From Cytobacillus oceanisediminis (GTDB lineage Bacteria > Bacillota > Bacilli > Bacillales > Cytobacillaceae), in assembly GCF_003182355.1 (NCBI RefSeq), contig NZ_QGTW01000006.1, positions 1 to 64,000 of the forward strand: 64,000 bases of DNA, in the 5' to 3' direction. Within the stretch, counting starts at the first letter, position 1; every line of letters begins with the position of its first letter. Under the pieces are notes generated by a model, which was given only the letters and a program-made list of their open reading frames with translations, was not told the origin of the DNA and ran no database searches. This document shows, in pieces, positions 8,107-16,063 of this stretch. A program made the translations under genes and the position numbers.

Positions 8107-8790
8107 TTATGCCGCCATACAGAGAGTGTTTGAAGGAGCCTGTTTAACGGAAAGAACAGGCTTCGATACGGCCTGGCTTTTCAAGGAATGCAGGGTAGGA
8201 ATGGCTTTAAGAAGGATCGATGGGTCTTCCGTGGCCAATGATTCTTGCAGAAACTGGAACACCCTCTCTTCTTCCTCATTGGTAAAAGTTACTTTTCTCT
8301 CATCTGTTTCCGGATGATTAAGCTGCTTCCGGGCACGGTTAAGCGAGGATTTTACCGCGAATTCGGTTGTCTGCATAATTTCGGCAATTTCCTTTGATTT
8401 GTATTGAAAGCCTTCTTTTAATGCAAAAATAACAGCCTGCTTCAATGTTAGTTGACTTAGGAGATGATCCACTAAACCACTATTTTTCTGCTTGGTTTCC
8501 TTCCCTTCCTGTTCCGGTTGCTCTATAAGCTGTTCCCGCTTTCGTTTTCTGACAGTATCCATCCAGCAATTATACGCTATCTTTTTTAAAAGAGCCTGAT
8601 TGATACTGCATGGTTTATAGGCACAGAATGCACGGAAGACAGCCTCTTGGGCAATATCATCCCCGTCCCACTTGTTTTGTGCCAGAAACCGTCCATAACG
8701 CTGAAGGGAAGGATATAAACTGGCAATACGGATCTCCTCAGTCTGCTTATATTCACAACCTGATTGAACCGGAATTTCCCCCTGCTTCAT
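8107..8790 (-). CDS. ECF-type sigma-70 family factor with C-terminal extension
   Basis: The 227-residue protein carries sigma region 2 ([15 protein letters not shown], about residues 43-57) and region 4 helix-turn-helix ([20 protein letters not shown]). About 75 extra residues at the C-terminus are longer than a minimal ECF factor. No anti-sigma gene adjoins it. It is the first gene of an operon with a second clpP, which suggests a stress-specific proteolysis unit. The start at 8790 is chosen over 8814 because AAAGGAG lies 11 bases upstream. Confidence 0.8.
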   Translation of the reverse strand: MKQGEIPVQSGCEYKQTEEIRIASLYPSLQRYGRFLAQNKWDGDDIAQEAVFRAFCAYKPCSINQALLKKIAYNCWMDTVRKRKREQLIEQPEQEGKETKQKNSGLVDHLLSQLTLKQAVIFALKEGFQYKSKEIAEIMQTTEFAVKSSLNRARKQLNHPETDERKVTFTNEEEERVFQFLQESLATEDPSILLKAIPTLHSLKSQAVSKPVLSVKQAPSNTLCMAA

Positions 8791-8999
8791 AAACCTGCTC
8801 ACTCCTTTACACATCTCTGCTCTTATAACGGATCAAACAAACAAAAAGATACGGGCAACTGCAATTTTTTTATCAGTTTATTCTAAGTTTATCTGTTATT
8901 ATACAGATTTGTGGTATCTGGGTACCCTATTTTCGGAGAATTTGGGGCTGCTTAGGAAATCTTTTAGCCGCCATTTAATCCTTATTTGAGGCGTGAATG

Positions 9000-9147
9000 T
9001 TTCATTTGCATTTTTTCCATTTTATTTGCAGATTTCTTAAAAAAATTCGTTTGTGGATCTGGTTCCAAAAGCCGGCTAACAACACCTATGCCATTTTATC
9101 GTTAACTTTCACTAAATATCATCAACTCAGCTAAAAATATTATCAAC
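9000..9147 (-). repeat. Phased repeat array B (20-21-bp period)
   Basis: On the minus strand, units of two flavours recur every 20-21 bp. GTTGATGATAT/GTTAACGATAA-type cores begin at plus positions 9094, 9114 and 9135; TGCAAATAAAA-type cores lie at about 9000 and 9020. The array is 3' of serA, past its terminator and in the same orientation as serA. The remaining 8791-9000 stretch is AT-rich and holds only the presumed promoter of the sigma-factor operon. Confidence 0.7.
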
Positions 9148-9167
9148 CAATTCCACTGCAAATAAAA

Positions 9168-9196
9168 AGCCCCAATCCTATAGGAATTGAGGCTTC
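9168..9196 (-). terminator. serA terminator
   Basis: Near-perfect stem AAGCCTCAATTCCTA/TAGGATTGGGGCTT followed by a T run on the minus strand, directly after the serA stop codon. Confidence 0.85.
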
Positions 9197-9200
9197 ATAA

Positions 9201-10400
9201 TTAAATGATCCGTGTTGAAACAATGCCCTCGATTTGATTGATTTGATTCAACAAACCAGGAATTACATCGCCATTCACTTTATTATCAATATCGATCATT
9301 GTATAGGCGTAATCCCCGCGGCTTCTGTTCACCATGTCAGCGATGTTCAGCTGGTAGCTTGAAATTGCAAGTGTGATTTGACCAACCATGTTCGGGACGT
9401 TTTTATGAAAAGCGGTTACGCGGCGCTTGCCTGTATAAGGAAGAGCTGCGTTTGGAAAGTTCACTGAGTTCTTAACATTGCCTGTTTCAAGGAAATGCTT
9501 TACCTGGCGTGCTGCCATTACAGCACAGTTTTCCTCAGATTCTTGTGTAGACGCACCTAAATGTGGGATTGCGACTGCATTTTTCATTTTCAGCACATTT
9601 TCATTCGGAAAGTCTGTGATATACTTGCCAACCTTTCCACTTTCAAGGGCAGCTGCCATATCGGCTTCATTCACAAGCTCACCTCGGGAGAAATTCAAGA
9701 TATGAACGCCTTTTTTCAGCATGCTGAATGTATTTTCGTTAAACATTTCTCTTGTGTCATCTGTTAGCGGAACATGCACTGTGATATAGTCAGACTCCGC
9801 GAATACTTGCTCAATTGTCATTGCACGCTGGACATTGCGGGACAGGTTCCAGGCCGTATCAACCGAAATAAAAGGATCAAAGCCGATTACATCCATATCA
9901 AGATCAAGGGCATCATTCGCCACAAGCGCTCCGATTGCACCCAAGCCAATAACACCAAGTGTTTTGCCTTTAATTTCTTTTCCGACAAATTGCTTCTTCC
10001 CTGCTTCCACAAGCTTTGGAATTTGATCGCCTTCGTTCTCTAATGTTTTGGTCCAGGCAATTCCGGCAAACAGGTTGCGGGATGAAGCCATCAATGAGGT
10101 TAGAACCATTTCTTTTACAGCATTTGCATTGGCTCCAGGCGTATTAAAAACAACAATGCCCTGCTCTGTGCATTTTTCGACCGGAATATTATTCACTCCG
10201 GCACCAGCGCGAGCGATTGCTTTTAACCGATCGCCAAATTCCATTGAATGCATGTTAAAGCTGCGAAGAACAATTGCATCAGGATTATCGCTCTCTTTAT
10301 CGATTGTAAAATGGTCCTTGTTAAAAACATCAAGGCCACTTTTTGCAATTGCGTTTAACGTTTTAATAGTCTTTACTTTGTCTAAAGTCATGGTACTCAC
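9201..10400 (-). CDS. serA: D-3-phosphoglycerate dehydrogenase (short type)
   Basis: The 399-residue enzyme oxidises 3-phosphoglycerate to 3-phosphohydroxypyruvate, the first step of serine synthesis. Visible are the NAD-binding GLGAIG motif (about residues 153-158), the catalytic Arg in NFSRGELV, the Glu and the His in IPHLGAST, and a C-terminal ACT domain (about 325-399) ending in EGIVSTRII. It is the short form of about 390-410 residues; Bacillus subtilis SerA has about 525. GTG start with GGGAG six bases upstream. A ZTP riboswitch and a cre-like site precede it, linking serine supply to one-carbon and carbon status. Confidence 0.93.
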   Translation of the reverse strand: MSTMTLDKVKTIKTLNAIAKSGLDVFNKDHFTIDKESDNPDAIVLRSFNMHSMEFGDRLKAIARAGAGVNNIPVEKCTEQGIVVFNTPGANANAVKEMVLTSLMASSRNLFAGIAWTKTLENEGDQIPKLVEAGKKQFVGKEIKGKTLGVIGLGAIGALVANDALDLDMDVIGFDPFISVDTAWNLSRNVQRAMTIEQVFAESDYITVHVPLTDDTREMFNENTFSMLKKGVHILNFSRGELVNEADMAAALESGKVGKYITDFPNENVLKMKNAVAIPHLGASTQESEENCAVMAARQVKHFLETGNVKNSVNFPNAALPYTGKRRVTAFHKNVPNMVGQITLAISSYQLNIADMVNRSRGDYAYTMIDIDNKVNGDVIPGLLNQINQIEGIVSTRII

Positions 10401-10446
10401 TGGATTCTCCCCTTTTCTAAATAGCTTTGTCAGTTTTTAAACAGAA

Positions 10447-10545
10447 AGAGGTAAGGGGTAGAATCCCTTACCTCTGCCCAGGCGAACGGCTTCGACACTA
10501 TGTGCTCCCTCACGGTAATCCGTGTCTCGCCAGTCACACATAGCC
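10447..10545 (-). promoter_or_regulatory. ZTP (pfl motif) riboswitch with terminator
   Basis: On the minus strand, helix CUAUGUG/CACAUAG encloses the conserved GACUGGCGA and GGGAGC segments. It is followed after a short linker by the second conserved block GCCGUUCGCCUGGGC. This is the pfl/ZTP architecture. The aptamer 3' end runs into a perfect 11-bp hairpin AGAGGTAAGGG/CCCTTACCTCT (10447-10475) with a T-rich tail, the intrinsic terminator. ZTP binding is expected to disrupt this terminator and switch serA on when 10-formyl-tetrahydrofolate is low. Confidence 0.88.
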
Positions 10546-10593
10546 TTTTCAGTTTTATAAATCTTATCAAAGTCTTCAGAAAACTTCAACCCT

Positions 10594-10607
10594 TTAAAGC
10601 GCTTACA
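10594..10607 (-). promoter_or_regulatory. Candidate CcpA (cre) site upstream of serA
   Basis: The 14-mer TGTAAGCGCTTTAA matches the cre consensus TGWNANCGNTNWCA at all but one position. It lies about 50 bases upstream of the ZTP aptamer, where a promoter would be. Supported by sequence match only. Confidence 0.4.
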
Positions 10608-10884
10608 AATTTAAAAATTTATTTTTATTTTCCGGTCGTTATATATACTATATTTAGATTATAGTTAACTCTTTTTGTACACTATGCGTATAATCAATAT
10701 TTCACAGCTCAAAGCTCGGCCTTCTATTTTTCAAATATGCTAATTAATTGCCCTGACTTCATCTGGCGTTTCTTCATACCCGATATGGAAAATCCTCGAT
10801 CAATGAATCGAAATGCGGAAAGCTAAATAGAGGTTCGAATAAATATATAAATACAAAAGTCGTAACAAATTACTTTTTGGACCA
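10608..10884. other. Gene-poor stretch with possible gene scrap
   Basis: This stretch holds the AT-rich serA promoter region and, at about 10745-10835 on the minus strand, short open stretches in different frames (for example GYEETPDEVRAIN). They look coding but have no start and are broken by stops. They may be the end of a lost gene. No family is recognised. Confidence 0.3.
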
Positions 10885-11302
10885 TCATTTTTGAGTTATA
10901 ATACCCAGTAAACCGGAAATAAACACCGCTCGTATATTGTGGAAATCGACACTATTAGATTTTTTATTTGCCTTTACTACAGACTCCGATTTATATTCAT
11001 AAGTTCCTGAATACTCAACAATCCCAATCTCGTACCCTGGGCTAATTTTCACATGATTTCCCCTTACAAAATCTGCTTTTGTATTTTCCAGGTAAATGTC
11101 ATCCCCTTTTCGCTTCAAGCCTGCCGCCTTTGCCAAATGAAAAGAAAGGAATCCTTGAATTCTTTTTCATGATAATTTTTCCGCCTATAATTTCTTCTGC
11201 TTTATTTACACTAAACCGCAGGCCAATGTCCATTGTTCCGACATTTAACTCCGCCAACCTCAAAGCCGCCCTGCAAGGAAAGCGTTTCAGCCACAAGGAC
11301 AT
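10885..11302 (-). pseudogene. bacF: Bactofilin BacF remnant, deleted and frameshifted
   Basis: Two overlapping minus-strand frames together match the C-terminal half of the neighbouring bactofilin. The first (11302-11099) carries ELNVGTMDIGLRFSVNKA and GGKIIMKKN. The second (11136-10885) carries DDIYLENTKADFVRGNHVKI and GIVEYSGTYE, parallel to BacE's IELEGTVASIVRGKNVKM and GLVEYSGEYD. The switch at about 11110-11136 is a frameshift. Most of the N-terminal beta-helix (about 120 residues) is missing, although an intact ribosome site GGGAGG remains at the original start. The position matches bacF of a yhbD-bacE-bacF operon. It is not expected to make a functional protein. Confidence 0.75.
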
Positions 11303-11311
11303 CCTCCCTTC

Positions 11312-12031
11312 TTATATTTTGCGTGATTCTTTAACCAGCGTACCCGGTAGGCAATCATATTCACCTGAATATTCAACCAGCCCAATCTCGCAATTTTTTC
11401 CCATTTTCACATTTTTCCCTCTTACGATAGAAGCCACTGTTCCTTCCAGTTCGATTTCATCCCCTTCAATAACCTCTGCCTCAAGCTTCAATGGAAAAAT
11501 GGATTTAATTAATTTAAATAAGCTTTCTTTATGCTGTACTACTTTTATATTCCTGCCGCCAACTTCTTTCGCTCTGCTGTCTCCAAATAGCTTTATATCA
11601 ATTGTTTCAGCATTCAGTAAACCTGCTACAGAAAAGGCACCTTCCGCACGGAAGATTTCCGTTTCACAATCTCCTTCAATGGATACCTTTCCATTCACAG
11701 TCATTTCATCGCATTTTACGGATCCGCCTATAGATGACTTTCCAGACACCTCCACCACTTTGCTGCTGATTGCTTCAGCTATGGAGGCAGAACCATTGAT
11801 AATAAGTTCCTCCGCTTTTACTGCTCCATTGATCATGGCTGCGCCGCTAATCTTAGCCCTCTCCGTTTTTACGTTCCCATGGATTGTACCGGTACCGTTA
11901 CAATAGAGCTTTACACATTCTGTATCTCCATTTACCGTTCCCTTCCCATTTAACTCCACTTTTTCAAATGAACCTCCATTTGAGGACCCGATTCCGTTGA
12001 TCACCAAATTGCCTAATGTTTTTGTATTCAT
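11312..12031 (-). CDS. bacE: Bactofilin BacE-like polymer-forming protein
   Basis: The 239-residue protein consists of short repeated strands (INGIG, LNGKGTVNG, YCNGTGTIHG, INGAVKAEELIING and so on) that form a right-handed beta-helix, followed by a C-terminal RGKNVKMG/GLVEYSGEYD segment. This is the long bactofilin type (YhbE/BacE) of Bacillus. In B. subtilis the BacE/BacF pair is needed for flagellar basal-body placement. The ATG is preceded by AGGAGG. It lies 10 bp after yhbD and 9 bp before the decayed bacF, so it was originally a three-gene operon. Here BacE would have to work without its partner. Confidence 0.88.
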   Translation of the reverse strand: MNTKTLGNLVINGIGSSNGGSFEKVELNGKGTVNGDTECVKLYCNGTGTIHGNVKTERAKISGAAMINGAVKAEELIINGSASIAEAISSKVVEVSGKSSIGGSVKCDEMTVNGKVSIEGDCETEIFRAEGAFSVAGLLNAETIDIKLFGDSRAKEVGGRNIKVVQHKESLFKLIKSIFPLKLEAEVIEGDEIELEGTVASIVRGKNVKMGKNCEIGLVEYSGEYDCLPGTLVKESRKI

Positions 12032-12041
12032 TATTTTCCTC

Positions 12042-12665
12042 CTACATTAATTTTGACTTTAATTCTTCTGCACTTTGCCCTACTGATAAAGTTGTGACAA
12101 CTTTTGTCCCTTTTTCAAAGTATAGCTCTTCACCCTTAACAGAAAATAAACAGCTGGAAATACCAAGCTTGCGAATAAAATAAATAACCGTATTATGCTG
12201 ATGAACTATTTTCTGGTGATCGTTTAGTAGCTGCAGCAGCATTTTCCCTTCCTCTAAATGAATATCGCCTGATTCCAGCAAGGCAGAAAGAAAAAATAGA
12301 CTTATGAGGTGATGAAAATCAAATTCATTCATTTCTCCTTGATGTTCGAGAAAAATATTCAAAACCGGTTCGGAAGCAATTCCTTTAGCCATAATATCCG
12401 CCCTTTTCATCCTTAGATTGGCGGTACTAGGTGAAAACATATCTGCTAATTCATCCAGCGAAAGGGTATCCTTCATTTTCTGTATTTTCTCAATCCGCTC
12501 AAGGATTTTCTCTTTTGGAAAAAAAGTCTCTTGCCCCGTATAGGTTGATTTCCTGACAAACCAATCCTCAGGAATCAAGTTTTTTCTTTTCCAGCGATAA
12601 AGTTGCCCGTAAGAAATGCCTGTTAAATCAAGCACATCTTTTTTAGAAATTAATTCCTCGCTCAA
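12042..12665 (-). CDS. yhbD: YhbD-like MerR-type regulator (DUF4004)
   Basis: The 207-residue protein begins with a MerR-like winged helix (ISKKDVLDLTGISYGQLYRWKRKNLIPEDWF, in which the DNA-reading helix is residues 17-27). A helical domain of unknown role follows, matching DUF4004/YhbD in length and order. The TTG start is preceded by AAAGGAG at 9 bases. It is the first gene of the bactofilin operon. A TAACACTGTTA palindrome sits in its promoter, in the spacer position used by MerR-type regulators, which suggests autoregulation. Confidence 0.8.
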   Translation of the reverse strand: MSEELISKKDVLDLTGISYGQLYRWKRKNLIPEDWFVRKSTYTGQETFFPKEKILERIEKIQKMKDTLSLDELADMFSPSTANLRMKRADIMAKGIASEPVLNIFLEHQGEMNEFDFHHLISLFFLSALLESGDIHLEEGKMLLQLLNDHQKIVHQHNTVIYFIRKLGISSCLFSVKGEELYFEKGTKVVTTLSVGQSAEELKSKLM

Positions 12666-12701
12666 ATTTCAGGACTCCTTTCTGTTGACGCAATCGTAGC
12701 A

Positions 12702-12820
12702 TAACACTGTTACATTATGAAACGGAATTTTTTCTTGCTATCCCGATCGTTTTCGACAACATCACAATATCACCACACTTGTTTACGCGATTTTTATTCC
12801 TTTTAACAGAACAGTGTTCT
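12702..12820 (-). promoter_or_regulatory. Two related palindromes upstream of yhbD
   Basis: TAACACTGTTA at 12702-12712 and AGAACAGTGTTCT at 12808-12820 share the core AACA-S-TGTT. The proximal one lies in what would be the 19-bp spacer of a weak promoter (GTTTCA and TACGAT on the minus strand). This is the typical geometry of a MerR-family operator. The function is inferred. Confidence 0.5.
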
Positions 12821-12832
12821 ACTAACCCACCA

Positions 12833-12866
12833 AAAAAGGCCGGTTCTCAAAGAACCAGACCTTTTT
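12833..12866 (-). terminator. Terminator after the GNAT/MEDS operon
   Basis: Stem AAAAGG..GGTTCT / AGAACC..CCTTTT with a short loop and T runs on both sides directly follows the stop of the acetyltransferase gene. Confidence 0.8.
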
Positions 12867-13624
12867 CATTCATATATTTTTAATGCTTGATACTGCTTTC
12901 CAAGGTACTGATAGTTTTGCTTCCGGTACATTTCCTTTGGGGTATCTTCCCCGTCTGCGACCAGTATAACCGTTTTATCTTGGAATTGATCCATAACAAA
13001 TTTTTGCAGACGGCTGCCGATACCCTTTTTCTGGAAGTCTTCATGGACCATTAAACCATCGATTTCAGCTGTCTTGTCCTTTAAAATGACATCGACAGAT
13101 CCAGCCGGTTTACCTTGATAAAACGCAAGGATTTGCTGAATGCTTTGATTTTTAAAGTTCCGCAAATGCTGGCTTTGCTTCTTGTCAGCATAATCTTCCC
13201 CATAAACCGAATCATGTTCATACTGAAATCTTAAATAAGCATCCCCTGTTTCCTCTGTTACATTTTCAACAGCGATCTCAGGATTTTCCTGCACAGCAGG
13301 AAAGTCCTCCGGCTGAATAGCGAAAAGCTCAAGATATCCGATTGAATAATCCTCGTCTTTCTGAAAGAAATCCATTAACTCCTCTGTGAATGGCTCTCCT
13401 TCCGGAAAATAAAACCGAACATGCTTTTGGCCATATTCTTGATGATAGGCTCTTAGATAAGCTTGAGCTTCAATGAACTCCTTAATAGTCGGCATTTTTT
13501 TAAAACTAATAAAATTGCTGTCATACTGCAGCAGCATTTCGGGATTATGATGATGAATGTATAAATCAGTTTCCAAAATGGTCTGGCCCGGCTTAAAAAT
13601 ATCTTTAAATGTTATATTTCCCAC
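12866..13624 (-). CDS. GNAT family N-acetyltransferase
   Basis: The 252-residue protein has an N-terminal half without clear similarity and a C-terminal GNAT fold. The fold has the IDGLMVHEDFQKKGIGSRLQKF acetyl-CoA-binding loop (Q/RxxGxG/A type) at about residues 188-208 and ends in YQYLGKQYQALKIYE. The substrate is unknown. The GTG at 13624 is taken as the start because GAGGAG lies six bases upstream. The longer frame to 13681 overlaps the upstream gene and has no ribosome site. It lies 31 bp after the MEDS gene, probably one operon. Confidence 0.85.
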   Translation of the reverse strand: MGNITFKDIFKPGQTILETDLYIHHHNPEMLLQYDSNFISFKKMPTIKEFIEAQAYLRAYHQEYGQKHVRFYFPEGEPFTEELMDFFQKDEDYSIGYLELFAIQPEDFPAVQENPEIAVENVTEETGDAYLRFQYEHDSVYGEDYADKKQSQHLRNFKNQSIQQILAFYQGKPAGSVDVILKDKTAEIDGLMVHEDFQKKGIGSRLQKFVMDQFQDKTVILVADGEDTPKEMYRKQNYQYLGKQYQALKIYE

Positions 13625-13655
13625 TAGTCTCTCCTCAAAAAAAGCCTTTTCTATT

Positions 13656-14213
13656 TTAATTTTGCAAGTAGGTGTATTCACGATCTGTTACCAGCACCCC
13701 ATGGCACCGCTTTAATCTTTCTTTTAATTCATCAGGTGTACTCTTGTTATCATAGGCACATAATGAAATAATGCCTTTTTCAGGTATCATCTTATCTAAC
13801 TTTTTTTCATACTCTTCTATTTTCGGAATGTATTCCTTCACGTTTCCCCATTCCACAAGCCCCCATGTATACAAAGCTGCCCCGCTTTCCAGATAAGGCT
13901 GGGCATTTTTTATGAAATAGTTAATAACGGTCTCTGGATTAAAATTACCATTGGAATAATAGAAATCAAAGTTATTAGCAAAATGGACTCTGGCCCATTC
14001 ATCCTTGCTTAAATGCTTTTCCAATTCTTTCATTATATGAGGAAGATTCCGGTCATTTTCCACAAACATCACATGACCTCCGTTTTCAACTCCTGCCACA
14101 ATATAGGCAACCGCATTTCGAAGGTAACAATCTATCTGATCATAGTGATAAAGGATATGACCTCCGTTCGTCTTTTTTAAATCATCTATCAAATCTACTA
14201 ATAACTCACTCAC
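13656..14213 (-). CDS. MEDS domain (DcmR-like sensory) protein
   Basis: The 185-residue protein matches the MEDS sensory domain fold: HILYHYDQIDCYLRNAVAYI at the start, then GHVMFVENDRNLP, and a C-terminal ISLCAYD strand. In archaea and methylotrophs such domains sense small molecules; here it is a stand-alone domain without a DNA-binding part. GTG start with AAGGAG eight bases upstream. It is followed by an acetyltransferase gene in the same transcript. The role is unknown. Confidence 0.75.
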   Translation of the reverse strand: MSELLVDLIDDLKKTNGGHILYHYDQIDCYLRNAVAYIVAGVENGGHVMFVENDRNLPHIMKELEKHLSKDEWARVHFANNFDFYYSNGNFNPETVINYFIKNAQPYLESGAALYTWGLVEWGNVKEYIPKIEEYEKKLDKMIPEKGIISLCAYDNKSTPDELKERLKRCHGVLVTDREYTYLQN

Positions 14214-14306
14214 CTATAAAACTCCTTAGACTTCCATGATAATATTAATAAATAATAACCTGGTATCCTAAAACAGTGTTAAAAGTTTTTCCTGTATCAT
14301 CCCCTT

Positions 14307-14792
14307 TTAATCCCAAACCTTGTCCAGTTTATCAGAATAGAAGTTTATCGCTTTCTTGTATTTCAATATATCAGCATTTGTGGTGGTCTCAGCCAGGCAG
14401 TTCAGCAGAAGCTCCATCGCTGTACTGTGCTCTTCTAAATTATAAAGAGTCATTGAATAAAACACCTGGATTGCCCGGTTGTTTGGAAATTGTTCAATAC
14501 CTCTATGCAAAACATTTTTTGATTTCTCATATTCTCCCAATGTTCGGTAGGTGCTCCCAAGTCCGAGTATCGCTCCTTGCAAATCCTCGTCAGGCAACCC
14601 AAGCTCAATTGCCTTTTTATAAAAATCGACTGCCTTCGACTCTTCACCGAGCACATCAAAACTCCAGGCACATTGATAATTGATGAATGGATCATCGTTA
14701 AACTCGCTTGCCAATTTTACAAGTAACTCGTTGGATTCTCGATACTTCCCAATATTCCGCAGCACAATTGCTTTCTCTAATTCTCTTTTCAT
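14307..14792 (-). CDS. Tetratricopeptide repeat protein
   Basis: The 161-residue soluble protein is made of about four TPR-like helix pairs. Good units are WSFDVLGEESKAVDFYKKAIELG and GLGSTYRTLGEYEKSKNVLHRGI. It probably mediates protein-protein contacts. The start at 14792 is set by GGAGG just upstream; an ATG five codons earlier precedes that ribosome site. No partner is evident. Confidence 0.85.
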   Translation of the reverse strand: MKRELEKAIVLRNIGKYRESNELLVKLASEFNDDPFINYQCAWSFDVLGEESKAVDFYKKAIELGLPDEDLQGAILGLGSTYRTLGEYEKSKNVLHRGIEQFPNNRAIQVFYSMTLYNLEEHSTAMELLLNCLAETTTNADILKYKKAINFYSDKLDKVWD

Positions 14793-14942
14793 ATTCCCCT
14801 CCATCATTCTCTTTCTTTTATTATATCTAAATATTCTAAAAAACGGGTGCTCAACGTTAATATTTTCCTTTATTTGTAGAGAGGTGAATATTCTTGTATG
14901 GAAAAAGAGTGAAAAAAAGTAAACCGTTATAAAATCGATATA

Positions 14943-14970
14943 AAAAAGACCACTATTGAATAGCAGTCAA
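14943..14970 (-). terminator. Terminator overlapping the 50-aa gene stop
   Basis: On the minus strand GAC-TG-CTAT / ATAG-TG-GTC forms a stem with a three-base loop followed by a six-T run. The hairpin overlaps the stop codon of the small gene. Confidence 0.65.
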
Positions 14971-15105
14971 ATCTAAAGCCTTTTGAATTAAGAGGATATC
15001 CCGGGAGATGTCAATGCAGACTTGGGTATCGCAACAGTTTTGAAGATCATTATGCAAGCGTCCAAGTTCTCTAAGAAAAAGTAAATATTCCGATTGACTT
15101 ACCAT
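14953..15105 (-). CDS. Small protein, 50 aa, unknown
   Basis: A 50-codon frame with ATG start and AAGGGAG eight bases upstream. The product is two amphipathic helices (SEYLLFLRELGRLHNDL and ISRDILLIQKALDL) joined by a turn with Cys-Cys and a further Cys (NCCDTQVC). The size and helical hairpin resemble Spo0E-like phosphatases, but their SQxLD signature is not clearly present. Unknown function; monocistronic with its own terminator. Confidence 0.6.
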   Translation of the reverse strand: MVSQSEYLLFLRELGRLHNDLQNCCDTQVCIDISRDILLIQKALDLTAIQ

Positions 15106-15240
15106 CGTAGACACTCCCTTTGCATAGAAAAAAAACTATGCTCGTTAAGGCTATCATTCGTACCTGTTAATTACAATCATTTACCGGTTTTAATAAGAAA
15201 AGAATTGTTTTTAGGAAAATAATCCGTTCTCTATTAGCAA

Positions 15241-15463
15241 GGCTGTTTTCGCAAACAGTGTTGCTTTTTAAAAGTAATAAGAAGTGGTTGATTTCCGCTC
15301 CAGGATGCTCCCTTTCCGCGGGGCGGGCGGTGAGCCTCCTCGGCGCACCGCACGAAGAAAATGCGAATGCATTTTGGAGGATCTCGCACCTTTCGCTACA
15401 ATCAACCAACCTCGTTTATCTCAATGAACTTATTCAAAAACAACAATCTTTTGGAAAAGAGCC
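15241..15463. repeat. 222-bp palindromic dispersed element, copy 1
   Basis: Outer inverted arms (GGCTGTTTTC... at 15241 and ...GAAAAGAGCC at 15463) flank an inner unit of 120 bp bounded by GTTGATT and AATCAAC (15287-15406). The inner part contains CTTTCCGCGGGG and GAGCCTCCTCGGC. A second copy with the same layout lies at 18802-19023. There is no open reading frame. This type of structured intergenic repeat is common in Bacillaceae genomes. It may be a MITE-like element or an expressed structured RNA. Confidence 0.85.
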
Positions 15464-15526
15464 ATTAACAAAAAGCATTTCAGTCTTTTTTAAGGAGAAT
15501 GTTTTTCAAAGAGGTTTTGACTGTGA

Positions 15527-15865
15527 CTATTCTTCTGCCTCTACCCTAACTATTTCATCAAACACGATTTTTTGTATGTAGCCATGGTCTGTTTCTATGT
15601 AAATCTTTTTGCTAAACCCATCCAGCCTGTTCACTCTTCCCTTGAAGTCATGAAAAAAGCCTTCTCTCCAAACCTTTACTTTTACGATTGAAGCAAACTC
15701 CATAGCATAGTGAATTCTGTTTTCATATTCCAGCATTTCATACTCATCGATAAGCGGCTTGTATTGATAATTCTGTTCGATTTCCAGTTTTTTCAGTATA
15801 GCTCTATGTTTCGGCATAAAGTGTGCAGGCAGCCATTTTAGTAAGCCTCTGTTTTTAAGTGGCAT
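15527..15865 (-). CDS. YolD-like family protein
   Basis: The 112-residue protein has the YolD pattern: an N-terminal RGLLKWLPAHFMPKH segment, a central helix and a C-terminal beta-rich half (IVKVKVWREG, KIYIETDHGYIQKIVFDEI). YolD-like proteins often accompany Y-family DNA polymerases (UvrX/YqjW) or phages. No polymerase is seen here, so the gene is solitary. The start at 15865 follows GGAGGGGG with five bases of spacing. Confidence 0.82.
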   Translation of the reverse strand: MPLKNRGLLKWLPAHFMPKHRAILKKLEIEQNYQYKPLIDEYEMLEYENRIHYAMEFASIVKVKVWREGFFHDFKGRVNRLDGFSKKIYIETDHGYIQKIVFDEIVRVEAEE

Positions 15866-16063
15866 TGTAACCCCCTCCATACCTTATTATAGAACATTCG
15901 TTCGATTTTTAAACCGTAAATAATATTTTACATTTATTGTTTGAAAAAGTTGACTAGGGGGTAAATTCACCTGAATGTGTTCAATTTGGATATTAAAACG
16001 GCGAGTGTTAAAATATACTTTAACTCTCTAAATAGAAAAACTTTTGCAAAGATTGGTGACACA

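Noticed and set aside
10048..10440. 130-codon plus-strand frame
   Set aside because: Antisense to serA, whose motifs, start and riboswitch are secure.
11079..11906. Long plus-strand frame of 275 codons
   Set aside because: It is antisense to bacE and its remnants; composition is Ser/Pro/Phe-rich as expected for a shadow, and it has no ribosome site.
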